DNA from: Paenibacillus tundrae
GTDB lineage: Bacteria > Bacillota > Bacilli > Paenibacillales > Paenibacillaceae
NCBI RefSeq assembly: GCF_036884255.1
Contig: NZ_CP145605.1
Span: 6,447,001 to 6,511,000, forward strand
Direction of reading: 5' to 3'
Length of the DNA: 64,000 bases
The notes under the pieces were generated by a model. The model made no database searches. It was not told the DNA's origin and saw nothing but the letters and a program-made list of their open reading frames with translations. Numbering within the stretch: position 1 is the stretch's first letter; every line of letters begins with the position of its first letter. Below, in pieces: positions 32,319 through 40,658 of this stretch. Made by a program: the position numbers and the translations under genes.

Positions 32319-33587
32319 TTACTCCGGTTTATCCGACAGCTTCACCGATACCTTCTCGGCTTTGCCGTCCCGATAGAAGGTTACCTCAATCGTATCGCCG
32401 ATTTTCTTCTTATCGTACAGATATTTACGAAGATCGAGCGTAGAGGTAATCTTTTGCCCGTCAAATTCAGTAATAACATCGTTGAGCTTCATACCTGCTT
32501 CCGATGCAGGTCCCGATGCTTCGAGCACGACCACACCGCTATCTACATGGGATGGTAGTTTCAGATCCTTACGCTGCTCGTCGTCCAGTGGAGCATAAGG
32601 GTTGCTCAGATCGACAGTGTACACGCCCAGGTATGGACGAGATACTTTACCGTGTAGCAATAGCGAATCGACAGTCTTCATCACTTCGTTCATCGGAATC
32701 GCAAAACCAAGACCTTCAACGCCCGTATCCGATATCTTCATCGTGTTAATGCCGACCACTTTCCCGTTCAGATCAACCAGTGCGCCGCCGCTATTCCCTT
32801 CGTTGATCGCCGCATCTGTCTGAATAACGTTCTGCTCCCAGTCGTACACGCCGTCCTGATTAATCGACACGGGTAGAATGCGATCGGTATAACTCACAAT
32901 CCCAGATGTCAGTGTACCGCCCAGACCGAGCGGGTTACCAATGGCAAGTACGGTCTGACCTCGTTTAAGCTTGCTGGAATCACCAATCTCCGCAACAGCT
33001 CCCAGCCCTTTATCCTCTGTCGACAGCACCGCAATATCGCTTACTCGGTCTTTGCCAACCAGCTTCGCTTTATGTGTCTCACCGTCCACCGTTACAATCT
33101 CAAGATCACTCGCACCTTCCACCACATGGTGATTGGTCATAATGTAGGCTGTGCCCTCTTCCTTCTTGAAAATGACACCTGATCCTAGCGCCGAGTCCTC
33201 CATAGATAGGCTGCTGCCCGTTTTATGGTTCACAATACTCACCACAGAAGGACGCACCTTCTCAGCTGCCTGGATGATCCGGTCGTACGGATCAACAGCT
33301 TGAGCCGAGGGCGCACCGCCACCTGAACCATTGCCTATTGCGGCATTGGATAACGGTACAGACGCTGGCTGCATGATGAAGCTAAACAGGGTAACGGTAA
33401 CGATGGAGCTGATCACAGAACTGATCACGGCTACTTTGACCGTGGAGCTAATACCCGAACGCGATCTGCGCGGATTCTGCCACCGATCACGCCCTCCTGG
33501 GCGGAGAATCTGAAGTTTGCCCTTCTGCACAGGTTCGGCGCGTCTTGAAACTTTAGTTGAATAAAAATCGTCTCCGAACAATCCCAT
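32319..33587 (-). CDS. yyxA: HtrA-like membrane serine protease (YyxA/HtrC type)
   Basis: 422 residues from the ATG at 33587, preceded by GGGGAGAGG; a longer in-frame extension to 33935 is an unsupported open frame overlapping a repeat. Topology: ~50 cytosolic residues, one TM helix (52-72), then an S1C trypsin domain with His154 (TNHHVV), Asp184 (VSDIAVL) and Ser266 (NEGNSGGAL). A C-terminal PDZ domain (about 320-415) includes 'GVVVLEASGPASEAGMKLNDVI'. It degrades misfolded proteins outside the membrane. In B. subtilis the orthologous locus lies just beyond walJ, as here. Upstream is copy 2 of the dispersed structured element. Confidence 0.93.
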   Translation of the reverse strand: MGLFGDDFYSTKVSRRAEPVQKGKLQILRPGGRDRWQNPRRSRSGISSTVKVAVISSVISSIVTVTLFSFIMQPASVPLSNAAIGNGSGGGAPSAQAVDPYDRIIQAAEKVRPSVVSIVNHKTGSSLSMEDSALGSGVIFKKEEGTAYIMTNHHVVEGASDLEIVTVDGETHKAKLVGKDRVSDIAVLSTEDKGLGAVAEIGDSSKLKRGQTVLAIGNPLGLGGTLTSGIVSYTDRILPVSINQDGVYDWEQNVIQTDAAINEGNSGGALVDLNGKVVGINTMKISDTGVEGLGFAIPMNEVMKTVDSLLLHGKVSRPYLGVYTVDLSNPYAPLDDEQRKDLKLPSHVDSGVVVLEASGPASEAGMKLNDVITEFDGQKITSTLDLRKYLYDKKKIGDTIEVTFYRDGKAEKVSVKLSDKPE

Positions 33588-33663
33588 CGTGATCCTCTCC
33601 CCTTCGTTGTCACGCATCAAGATCTTGACTGCCGCCTGATCATTGTCGCATGGGACGTCGATG

Positions 33664-33771
33664 GTGTTCTCACATACCCCACTCCGCCGACAGATGAGCT
33701 TCCGATCGCTGTTATCCCCTAGATTTCTTCGAGTCCTTTGATTAAAGGTGAAATCCGGGGATGAAGGCGAG
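33664..33771 (-). repeat. dispersed structured element, copy 2 (upstream of htrA)
   Basis: Minus-strand core 33771-33699: CTCGCCTTCATCCCCGGATTT pairs with AAATCTAGGGGAT around an inner CCTTT/AAAGG hairpin, then AACAGCGATCGGAAG, then CTGTC..CGGAGTGG. The inner hairpin differs in sequence from copy 1 (CCTT/AAGG) but still pairs, hinting at conserved RNA structure. The core lies 112 nt upstream of the htrA start. Confidence 0.75.
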
Positions 33772-34145
33772 TCAATGCTCCCGATACAGCTTTCTTTCAG
33801 AAAGCCCTGAGCTCCTCTTCTCCAGCTTCGTTCTGTGTCCTCCATTACGTGCGTGGCGTAAATACCAGCTCTTTCCCCATGCTTTTTTGCATTTTCCAAA
33901 ATCTTATTTGCATATCGCCGCACTCCCAAGTACACGAAATGAAGCGTCTATGTACAACAGAATGGGTATCCCATTCTGCCAGTGACTCTATCAATCACGC
34001 TCTCGCATTTTTTTGATATGCCAATACACTCATCAGTTCGCTCACATTCCAGCCTATTTCCAAGTGCTCTATATATACTAAACACGTTAAATCTGAAAAA
34101 GTTGCATAAATACGAAGAATATCGCAAATTTCCGCTAATTTGCAG

Positions 34146-34198
34146 CTAACGATAAAGGTTCATACTATATCTATCACCACAAAATCCAGTTCGTTAAG
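34146..34198. repeat. degenerate CTAACGA...TTCGTTAAG dyad
   Basis: A single inverted pair of the half-site used in the 196-bp nested elements. Probably a decayed or partial copy. Confidence 0.45.
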
Positions 34199-34333
34199 CG
34201 CATATTTACCCATTCAGGCAAACTTTTTCTAATCCAATAAGCTACTGTTTCAGCATACATGCCTTCTTCTTTCATTTATAGCGGCAAAAAGAGGAATGTT
34301 TTCCAACCAGCCTGACTACAATATTAGTAAAAA

Positions 34334-34429
34334 GGTTGTTCAAAGAAGGATTCGAAGGTTCATAGAATTGTGTCTTCAAAAAGGGTAACAGGCATCCTTC
34401 GTAATCAAAAGTGGACTTTTTGAACAACC
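34334..34429. repeat. 96-bp MITE-like inverted repeat
   Basis: GGTTGTTCAAA (34334-34344) and TTTGAACAACC (34419-34429) are perfect terminal inverted repeats. Inner sequence also shows partial symmetry (GAAGGATTCGAAGG against CATCCTTCG). The right end is 5 bp from the ribosome site of the next gene. Confidence 0.65.
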
Positions 34430-34449
34430 ACTAGAAGGAGGATTTACTT

Positions 34450-34662
34450 ATGGAACGCACACGTACACTCACAGCCATGGAAGAAGTTCATATGGCGGCC
34501 AAGCTAGCTGATCTCAAAGAAGAACATTACCGCAATACATTAGCCCTAAGCACCATCATTGAGCTGCTCGTGGACAAAGGCATCCTAACCCGCGAGGAAG
34601 TAGAGCGCAAAGCCGCTGAACTAGACAGCTTTATGGCTCACCCACCCTATCCCATGGTGTAG
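34450..34662 (+). CDS. 70-residue conserved-looking cytosolic protein
   Basis: MERTRTLTAMEEVHMAAKLA, 'DLKEEHYRNTLALSTIIELLVDKGILTREEVERKAAELDSFMAHPPYPMV'. Two or three charged helices. 'LLVDKGILTREEVERKAAELD' resembles the short helical repeat seen in nitrile-hydratase-type accessory proteins but is too short to call. AAGGAGG precedes the ATG by 8 nt, so translation is likely. The last 32 bp overlap the end of walJ tail-to-tail. A MITE-like repeat abuts its ribosome site, so its promoter may lie in or before that element. Confidence 0.7.
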   Translation: MERTRTLTAMEEVHMAAKLADLKEEHYRNTLALSTIIELLVDKGILTREEVERKAAELDSFMAHPPYPMV

Positions 34663-35437
34663 GACGGTCATAATACGTATCACAGAGTTTGAACTCATGA
34701 TCCCGATAGAAGCATCCACGACTCTCCATCGCATCGCGCACGGTCATTTTCGCCAGATCCATCATATTATGATCCCGGCTGAGATGTGCAAGATACGTGC
34801 GCTTGATGCGTCCGTTCATCAATTCACTGAGTGCTGCCCCTGCTGCTTCATTCGACAAATGCCCGATATCGCTTAAGATTCGGCGCTTCGTATTCCACGG
34901 ATATCGACCCATCCGCAGCAATTCAACGTCGTGATTCGATTCAAGCACAAGCACGTCAGAATCCGAGATGGCATCGCGAACCTTGTCGCTCATATAGCCC
35001 AGGTCTGTCGCAACAGACAGCTTCTCACTGCCATCATCGAACGTATACCCTACAGGTTCCGCTGCATCGTGCGAGATCCCGAAGGATTCCACGCGCAGCG
35101 AGCCAAAATCATGCTTCTCACCCGTTTCAAAGATCCGCCGATTCTCCTCTGGAATTGCCCCAACCGATTTCTCCAGCGCCGCCCACGTATTTGTGTTTGC
35201 ATAGATTGGTAAATTATATTTCCGAGACATCGCGCCTAGTCCTTTAATGTGATCGGAATGTTCATGTGTGACCAGAATGCCGTCCAGCTCTGTTCCTGCG
35301 ATCTCCCGTTCCTGAAACAGTGCATCCAGCCGCTTCGCACTGAGGCCTGCATCAATCATAAGTGATGTGCCTCCATGCTGTATGACTGTGGCGTTTCCTG
35401 TAGAACCACTAGACAATACGGTAAAATAAATCCCCAT
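34631..35437 (-). CDS. walJ: WalJ (YycJ) MBL-fold phosphodiesterase/exonuclease-like protein
   Basis: 268 residues. A metallo-beta-lactamase fold with the complete zinc motif THEHSDHIKG near residues 58-66, plus later 'ISHDAAEPVGY', 'VATDLGYMS', 'ESNHD' and 'AHLSRDHN'. The family has 5'-3' nuclease-like activity and is linked to coordination of division and wall synthesis. It is the last gene of the wal operon, starting 6 bp after walI stops, with GGGGAG as ribosome site. Cytosolic. Confidence 0.93.
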   Translation of the reverse strand: MGIYFTVLSSGSTGNATVIQHGGTSLMIDAGLSAKRLDALFQEREIAGTELDGILVTHEHSDHIKGLGAMSRKYNLPIYANTNTWAALEKSVGAIPEENRRIFETGEKHDFGSLRVESFGISHDAAEPVGYTFDDGSEKLSVATDLGYMSDKVRDAISDSDVLVLESNHDVELLRMGRYPWNTKRRILSDIGHLSNEAAGAALSELMNGRIKRTYLAHLSRDHNMMDLAKMTVRDAMESRGCFYRDHEFKLCDTYYDRPTPWDRVGEP

Positions 35438-35443
35438 AACTCA

Positions 35444-36187
35444 TTACTCCCCTGGTTTATCTGTCTTGGGACTGAATACATCCCCACTGATGCCCTGCAC
35501 GTACAACACTTCGCCACTTTCCAGCACGAATCGCCATGCCGGCATCGCAACTTGTAGATCTGAATTGAACAACTGGCCGTAATAGCCAAGCTGAATATCT
35601 TTGACAATAGAATCATTGGGCAAAAAGTTCTCGATCAGCGTACCCAGCGCCTTCGACGCCGGAAGCACCTGCTGCTCGCTCTCCTCCGCTGTTGTAATCT
35701 TCACCGGAGTCTGAAGGTAACCTGTAATCTTCTGATCGCTGTAGAATAGCTCCAGACTGACATTGAAGAGCGGCCATTTGCTATCCACCAATGGATGAAG
35801 GACAAATGCCCCATCCTCGGCCATCAGTTGATCCAGCCGGTAAGTACCGATCTGCGGAATCTCATCTTGTAGCGCATCTTCTAGCTCACTTTGTGAGAAG
35901 ATTAGCTTGCTGTCTACAGGCTGTTCCAGCTCAATACGGATCCCTGCCTCGTCCTCTTCTATAAATTCATAGGACAGCTTCGGTAGCTTCGGTGTTTCAT
36001 TCGGGATAGGAGCGAGCACCTGAATCCCCTTCTCTTCCATCGCCTGCTGTGTATTATCCGCCAGCGAGGTGAAGTCCAGATTGGCTCCGGCCGTCTCCCG
36101 TGCATCCATCCAGATCTGATACCCCAACACTAGATTCAGTAACAGAAAGGCATAGATTAATACATTTTTCGCCCGTCCCCAATCCAA
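35444..36187 (-). CDS. walI: WalI (YycI) membrane regulator of WalK
   Basis: 247 residues. I start at TTG 36187, with GGAGGTGA 5 nt upstream, giving LDWGRAKNVLIYAFLLLNLV, which matches the MDWxxxK start of B. subtilis WalI; a GTG 15 nt earlier lies inside that ribosome site. One TM helix (about 7-25), then an extracytoplasmic domain with beta strands ('FVLESGEVLYVQGISGDVF' near the end). WalI works with WalH to restrain WalK in the membrane. An unusual ~420-bp repeat-bearing gap separates it from walH. Confidence 0.9.
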   Translation of the reverse strand: MDWGRAKNVLIYAFLLLNLVLGYQIWMDARETAGANLDFTSLADNTQQAMEEKGIQVLAPIPNETPKLPKLSYEFIEEDEAGIRIELEQPVDSKLIFSQSELEDALQDEIPQIGTYRLDQLMAEDGAFVLHPLVDSKWPLFNVSLELFYSDQKITGYLQTPVKITTAEESEQQVLPASKALGTLIENFLPNDSIVKDIQLGYYGQLFNSDLQVAMPAWRFVLESGEVLYVQGISGDVFSPKTDKPGE

Positions 36188-36216
36188 AACATTCACCTCC
36201 ACCAGTTAACTAGGTC

Positions 36217-36368
36217 GTGTCTGAAAACTCACTGAAGAGCATCTTTTACCCCCTTTTCGCCCCCTGCTGCGTCACTTTCCCTTGACGTGCCCCGGCACGC
36301 CTGCGGAAAACTTCCTTGCATGGAACGAAAACTCGGCAAAATCTGCGCCCTTCGGAGTTTTCATACAC
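36217..36368. mobile_element. 152-bp MITE-like element inserted in the wal operon
   Basis: GTGTCTGAAAACTC (36217-36230) and GAGTTTTCATACAC (36355-36368) are terminal inverted repeats with one mismatch. The interior is GC-richer than the flanks, lacks an ORF and includes a GTGCC/GGCAC stem near 36280-36290. No target duplication is clear by eye. Confidence 0.65.
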
Positions 36369-36390
36369 TCCCTAAATGAAATACTTGATT

Positions 36391-36587
36391 CTTAACGAAC
36401 CCCTCACGTCTTATTAGCTCCATTCTCCGCAAGTTTGTAATCTAACGAGTTGGAGAGACGTTATTTCTAGCATGTATAGACTTTCTATCCGATTTCACCC
36501 GTACTCTACGACATTAGCATCGCTGAGGTTCGTTAGATTTTGCTACCTATGTTGATTCCGCCATTTAAGGTGTGTCAGATTCGTTAG
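36391..36587. repeat. 197-bp nested inverted repeat with four CTAACGAA half-sites, copy B
   Basis: CTTAACGAAC at 36391, TCTAACGAGT at 36441, GGTTCGTTAGA at 36527 and GATTCGTTAG at 36578, i.e. offsets 0, 50, 136 and 187, against 0, 50, 136 and 186 in copy A. Intervening sequence is also related ('CACGTCTTATTAGC' against 'CACACCTTATTCAGC'). Confidence 0.8.
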
Positions 36588-36611
36588 CCCTCTGCTCCAC
36601 CCTACGAACCA

Positions 36612-37892
36612 TTAAGAAACCGTCGTTTCCTCACCGTTGCCGAAGCGAATCACCCATACCGGGATCAGCTTAAGACCATCCTCTATCGCAGACGGTCGAT
36701 ACGCTGGATATACATCCACAACCTCGCGATTCGCACCAGCTACCTTCTGAATGAGTGCCTTCAGCTTGTCCCCGCCAGGCAGCTTGACCGACTGTTTCGT
36801 CTCCGTACCTTCGTTCAGATACTCCAATGAACGCTCATAGCTGGATACGGTCTCCTGCCGCATTTCCATGTTGATCGTACCGAAGCGGAATTGCATCGAG
36901 TCCATAATCGGAAAGCTTCCGTAATATTGCTGGAACTGAAGCTGTGTTTTGTTATCCGCTGTCTCCAGCATCAGACGTGACCGTCCTTTCCAGCCTCCAT
37001 GCTGATTGACAAAATCCACAGCAGACAAGGCGTCCTTAGCCGCATCAATCTGTCCCGCAGGTGGTGCAGCTGGATCGGTGTAACTAATCCATCGCTGATC
37101 CTGCTTCACTTGCAAACTCCGCTTACTATCCGTGTAGATCTCTGACCCATCCTTTTCCCGAATATTCCGGGTCATGCTAGGGTCGAAGAACAAGCTGCGC
37201 TGCATCTGCTCTACCGTAAACTGGCTTGTTGGCATACTCGCCTCAATCGTCTCAATAGCTTCGGACGGAATATAATAGCGACCATCCATCAGCGTATAAG
37301 GCGTCCAGTTGCTGCCGAAGTCCACATGTTGCTGCACATCCTGTACCGTTAGGTCAGCCTGCGTAGCCTCGTAAACGACATCTCCCTTGGCGCTGAAGAA
37401 TAGTGCATGTGCCTTGGTTTCATTTTTGGCGGTATAGATTGAAATTCGGTTAATCGTCTCTCCCTGGAAGAGGGAATCCGTGCCTAGTCGCATTACACGC
37501 TGTAACAAAGCCACCGGAATACCCTCCTTGAAAGACAGCTCAAAGCCAGGGTTGTCCTTCCGAATCTGATCCCAGTTCACAGACTGCACACTACGACGCT
37601 GAAAATCATCGAACGTTCGCCCCTGCAGCCGTGAGAAGATCAATTGATAGAACGTATTGCCTGGGTAAAACACAGTATGTTTATCCTCACCTAGATGAAT
37701 AATCATCTGATCCGGAAAAATTAATTCCTCAATGTTACGCTCTTGACCCATGTTCTCGGTCTTTACATAGTTCGTTTCAGATGTCACAACCGAATCCCCA
37801 CCGCCTGGTAGACGATAGATTAGAAAGTAACTCTGAACTAAGCTGGCAACAACGAGTGTGGTAAGCACCAGTGATTTAATCCGTTCCTTCAC
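36612..37892 (-). CDS. walH: WalH (YycH) membrane regulator of WalK
   Basis: 426 residues from GTG 37892, chosen because AAGGAGGTGA lies 5 nt upstream; the in-frame ATGs before it would remove that site. One TM helix (about 5-25: 'LVLTTLVVASLVQSYFLIY'), then a large extracytoplasmic part with the YycH pattern 'FPDQMIIHLGEDKHTVFYPG' and the C-terminal 'LIPVWVIRFGNG'. It overlaps the end of walK by 17 bp, indicating translational coupling. It inhibits WalK together with WalI. Confidence 0.92.
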   Translation of the reverse strand: MKERIKSLVLTTLVVASLVQSYFLIYRLPGGGDSVVTSETNYVKTENMGQERNIEELIFPDQMIIHLGEDKHTVFYPGNTFYQLIFSRLQGRTFDDFQRRSVQSVNWDQIRKDNPGFELSFKEGIPVALLQRVMRLGTDSLFQGETINRISIYTAKNETKAHALFFSAKGDVVYEATQADLTVQDVQQHVDFGSNWTPYTLMDGRYYIPSEAIETIEASMPTSQFTVEQMQRSLFFDPSMTRNIREKDGSEIYTDSKRSLQVKQDQRWISYTDPAAPPAGQIDAAKDALSAVDFVNQHGGWKGRSRLMLETADNKTQLQFQQYYGSFPIMDSMQFRFGTINMEMRQETVSSYERSLEYLNEGTETKQSVKLPGGDKLKALIQKVAGANREVVDVYPAYRPSAIEDGLKLIPVWVIRFGNGEETTVS

Positions 37893-39726
37893 GGTGCTCA
37901 CCTCCTTCATCACGCATCGGCAATGTGAATGTTACGGTTGTCCCAACGTCCAGCTCTGATTCAAGCGTAATACTGCCGTCATGCGCTTTTACAATTTCCC
38001 GGGCAATGGATAGCCCAAGTCCTGTTCCGCCCATACTACGCGAACGAGCCTTATCTACACGGTAAAACCGTTCAAATATACGATCCAAATCCCGCTGTGG
38101 TATACCCATTCCCGTATCCGTTACCGAGATTGCGAGCGTCTGATCATTCGTTTTGCGTGCTGCAATCGTGATCGTACCACCCTCAAGTGTGTACTTCAGC
38201 GCATTGGACACGACATTATCAAGCACCTGATCAATCTGATCCCGATCCAGCGGTACCTCAGGAAGATCATGCTCCACCGATAATACAGGCTGAATATCCT
38301 TTTGATGCATCTGGAATGAGAATCGATCCGTCACTTCCTCCAGCATCTCCAGAATATCCGTAGGTTGTTTCCGCAGAAGAGCCTCTTTGGAGTCCAGCCT
38401 GGAGAGATGTAGCAGATCCGTAACCAGGCGGATCATTCGCTCTGTCTCATTCTGGATAACGCCTACGAACCGCCCAGCGAGCTGTGGATCTTCAAGTGCA
38501 CCATCATCAAGCGCCTCGGCATAACTCTTAATGGTGGTTAGCGGCGTACGCAGCTCATGGGATACATTCGCCACGAATTCACGCCGGGATGCTTCCAGCT
38601 CTTCTTGTTCCGTGACGTCCTGGAGCACCGCAATCGTTCCCGTAATTCCTAACTCACGCCTGTGAACAGGCGTGAACGTCATACGAATGACAACAGGCTC
38701 CTCCTGACCCGCAGGAGCAATCTGCAACAGGGTCGAACCTGTGAAGCCGCTCGCGAGTGCTTCCGCGTCCTCAGGATCGATACCAAGCAATACAGCGAAG
38801 TGCCTGCCCTCAATATCTGCCGGACGCATTCCAAGAATGCTACTTGCACGGCGATTGACTAGAATGACTTTGCCATACTCGTCTGTTGCAACTACACCAT
38901 CACTCATATTGGTCAGAATAGAGGTCAGCTTCTCCTTCTCCTCTTCATTCTGAGAGAGTGCGTCACGCAGACGGCTGGTCATATAGTTAAATGCCCGGCT
39001 GAGCTGGCCGATCTCATCTGTGCCGAATACAGGGGTCTGTTGGTCAAAGTTACCTTCAGCCACCGCTGTTGCCCGCCTCGTCACTTCCTTGATCGGTTGT
39101 GTAATCGTATGGGATAGAATGACGCCGAGCACCGCTGTTAACACAAGGGCAATAAGAATGCCCGAAATAAATATCTTGTTAATGCCCTCCATGGTGGCAT
39201 ATAACTCATTCATCGATGCGGCAATATATACCGCGCCAATGATCTTGCCGCCGGATAATACCGGCTTGGCAACCACCTTTTTGCGGACATTGTCCTCATC
39301 AACGATATATTCCTCATTGTCTCGAATGCCCTGCAACGCACGGCTGACAACGGTCTGTGTATTTTTACGCCCAACATAGTCTGAATGAGAGCTTAGTGAG
39401 GTGGTCAGCACCTTACCACTGGCGTCCAACACTTGAATCTCTGCCCCGTTAATGTTGAACAGATTGTTCACCAGTACGCGCAGATTTTCCGTTTTGTCTT
39501 CGCCAGCCTCCACTTCGCCGCCAGCCATCGTCTCTCCCACCAGCACCGACAGCATCTCCGCTCTCGCCTGTAGATCCTCGGTGAAGTTACTAGTTAGAGA
39601 ATTCTTCATCGCGCTGACAAAATAAACACCAATCAATTGCATCGCAATTAGAATCAGCAGTACATATATGATAATTAGCTTCGCCTGAATCGTTCGAAAG
39701 AACGAAAATCGCGAGAATCGCCCCAT
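37876..39726 (-). CDS. walK: WalK (YycG) sensor histidine kinase
   Basis: 616 residues, the family's usual length. TM helices ~16-38 and 186-206 flank an extracytoplasmic PAS-like sensor. Then HAMP (205-257), cytosolic PAS (265-375), HisKA with phospho-acceptor His390 in VANVSHELRTPL, and an HATPase with 'DNVVSNALKYT', 'VTDTGMGIP' and 'GTGLGLSIA'. It senses wall synthesis state (Lipid II-linked in B. subtilis) and phosphorylates WalR. Start and walR stop share a base (39726), so expression is coupled. Confidence 0.96.
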   Translation of the reverse strand: MGRFSRFSFFRTIQAKLIIIYVLLILIAMQLIGVYFVSAMKNSLTSNFTEDLQARAEMLSVLVGETMAGGEVEAGEDKTENLRVLVNNLFNINGAEIQVLDASGKVLTTSLSSHSDYVGRKNTQTVVSRALQGIRDNEEYIVDEDNVRKKVVAKPVLSGGKIIGAVYIAASMNELYATMEGINKIFISGILIALVLTAVLGVILSHTITQPIKEVTRRATAVAEGNFDQQTPVFGTDEIGQLSRAFNYMTSRLRDALSQNEEEKEKLTSILTNMSDGVVATDEYGKVILVNRRASSILGMRPADIEGRHFAVLLGIDPEDAEALASGFTGSTLLQIAPAGQEEPVVIRMTFTPVHRRELGITGTIAVLQDVTEQEELEASRREFVANVSHELRTPLTTIKSYAEALDDGALEDPQLAGRFVGVIQNETERMIRLVTDLLHLSRLDSKEALLRKQPTDILEMLEEVTDRFSFQMHQKDIQPVLSVEHDLPEVPLDRDQIDQVLDNVVSNALKYTLEGGTITIAARKTNDQTLAISVTDTGMGIPQRDLDRIFERFYRVDKARSRSMGGTGLGLSIAREIVKAHDGSITLESELDVGTTVTFTLPMRDEGGEHREGTD

Positions 39727-40445
39727 TATATCCCCACGCTTTTGGGACTACGCACCAGATAACCTAATCCACGGCGCGTCAGAATCGTCTCCGGTTTGCT
39801 CGGATTCTCCTCAATCTTCTCGCGCAGACGACGGATCGTTACATCCACAGTACGCACATCCCCGAAATATTCATATCCCCATACCGCCTGTAACAGATGT
39901 TCCCGTGTCATCACCTTGCCCGAATGCTTCGCCATGTAATAGAGAAGTTCATATTCACGGTGGGTCAGATCCAGCGGCTCTCCGCCTTTGTACGCTGTAT
40001 ACATGTCCATATCAAACACCAAGTCGAACAGCCGCATAACCTGCTTCTCATCCTCTTGCGCTTCCGTCGCAATAGCCGGCTTCTGCCTTCTGCGCATCTG
40101 CGCCTTCACCCGTGCAAGCAGCTCTCTTGTGCTGAAAGGCTTCGTTACATAATCATCTGCACCTAGCTCCAGACCGAGCACCTTATCAATCTCGCCGTCC
40201 TTCGCGGTCAGCATAATGATTGGCATTTCCAGATGTGCACGCACCTCACGGCATACATCCATTCCATCCTTGCCTGGTAACATCAGATCGAGTAGCATGA
40301 GATCCGGTTTCTCGGCTAACGCCAGTTCGACGGCACGAATCCCATCGAAAGCGCAGATGACTTCATATCCCTCTTTTTCCAAATTAAACTTCAGAATGTC
40401 TGCAATAGGCTGTTCATCGTCCACGACCAAAATCTTCCCCTGCAT
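39726..40445 (-). CDS. walR: WalR (YycF) response regulator
   Basis: 239 residues. The receiver domain has D9/D10 acidic pocket, phospho-acceptor Asp53 (LMLLDLMLPG) and Lys in VTKPFS. A C-terminal OmpR-type winged helix ('DLTHREYELLYYMAKHSGKVMTREHLL', 'DVRTVDVTIRRLREKIEENPSKP') binds DNA as a dimer at TGTWAH-N5-TGTWAH. It controls wall hydrolases and is essential in low-GC Gram-positives. AGGGGTGA precedes the ATG. Confidence 0.97.
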   Translation of the reverse strand: MQGKILVVDDEQPIADILKFNLEKEGYEVICAFDGIRAVELALAEKPDLMLLDLMLPGKDGMDVCREVRAHLEMPIIMLTAKDGEIDKVLGLELGADDYVTKPFSTRELLARVKAQMRRRQKPAIATEAQEDEKQVMRLFDLVFDMDMYTAYKGGEPLDLTHREYELLYYMAKHSGKVMTREHLLQAVWGYEYFGDVRTVDVTIRRLREKIEENPSKPETILTRRGLGYLVRSPKSVGI

Positions 40446-40658
40446 CGACTGTATTCACCCCTGTATCCTGCTTAATCCGCGTATGCGGTCTATCTCTTTA
40501 TATAAGTTGTTCTGTCATCATCGTTAGTTGTTCATCTTAGTTGTCTATCCTATTAGGTTGAATATATATAGTTTATCATACCTGAACCAGCGTCACATCC
40601 CGATTGGCAATCGATCAGCGGCAAAATGAAAATTTTTTACAGATCTGAAGTGATCCAT
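40446..40658. other. upstream region of the wal operon
   Basis: 213 bp of AT-rich sequence. On the minus strand TATGATAAACTATATATATT lies about 115-135 bp before walR and is -10-like, but no convincing -35 accompanies it. No WalR box seen here. Confidence 0.4.

Larger units (their letters stand above)
33588..34449. other. 860-bp repeat-bearing spacer between htrA and the 70-residue gene
   Basis: Holds copy 2 of the structured element (33664-33771), a partial CTAACGA/TTCGTTAAG dyad (34146-34198) and a MITE-like inverted repeat (34334-34429). 33772-34140 has no recognisable gene. Confidence 0.6.
36188..36611. other. repeat-filled gap inside the wal operon
   Basis: In most Bacillales walH and walI abut or overlap. 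Here 424 bp intervene and contain only a MITE-like element and copy B of the nested palindrome. No terminator with a T run was found. Confidence 0.7.

Noticed and set aside
33588..33935. N-terminal extension of the HtrA-like protein by 116 residues
   Set aside because: No ribosome site at 33935; it overlaps the dispersed repeat; the ATG at 33587 has GGGGAGAGG and gives a standard topology.
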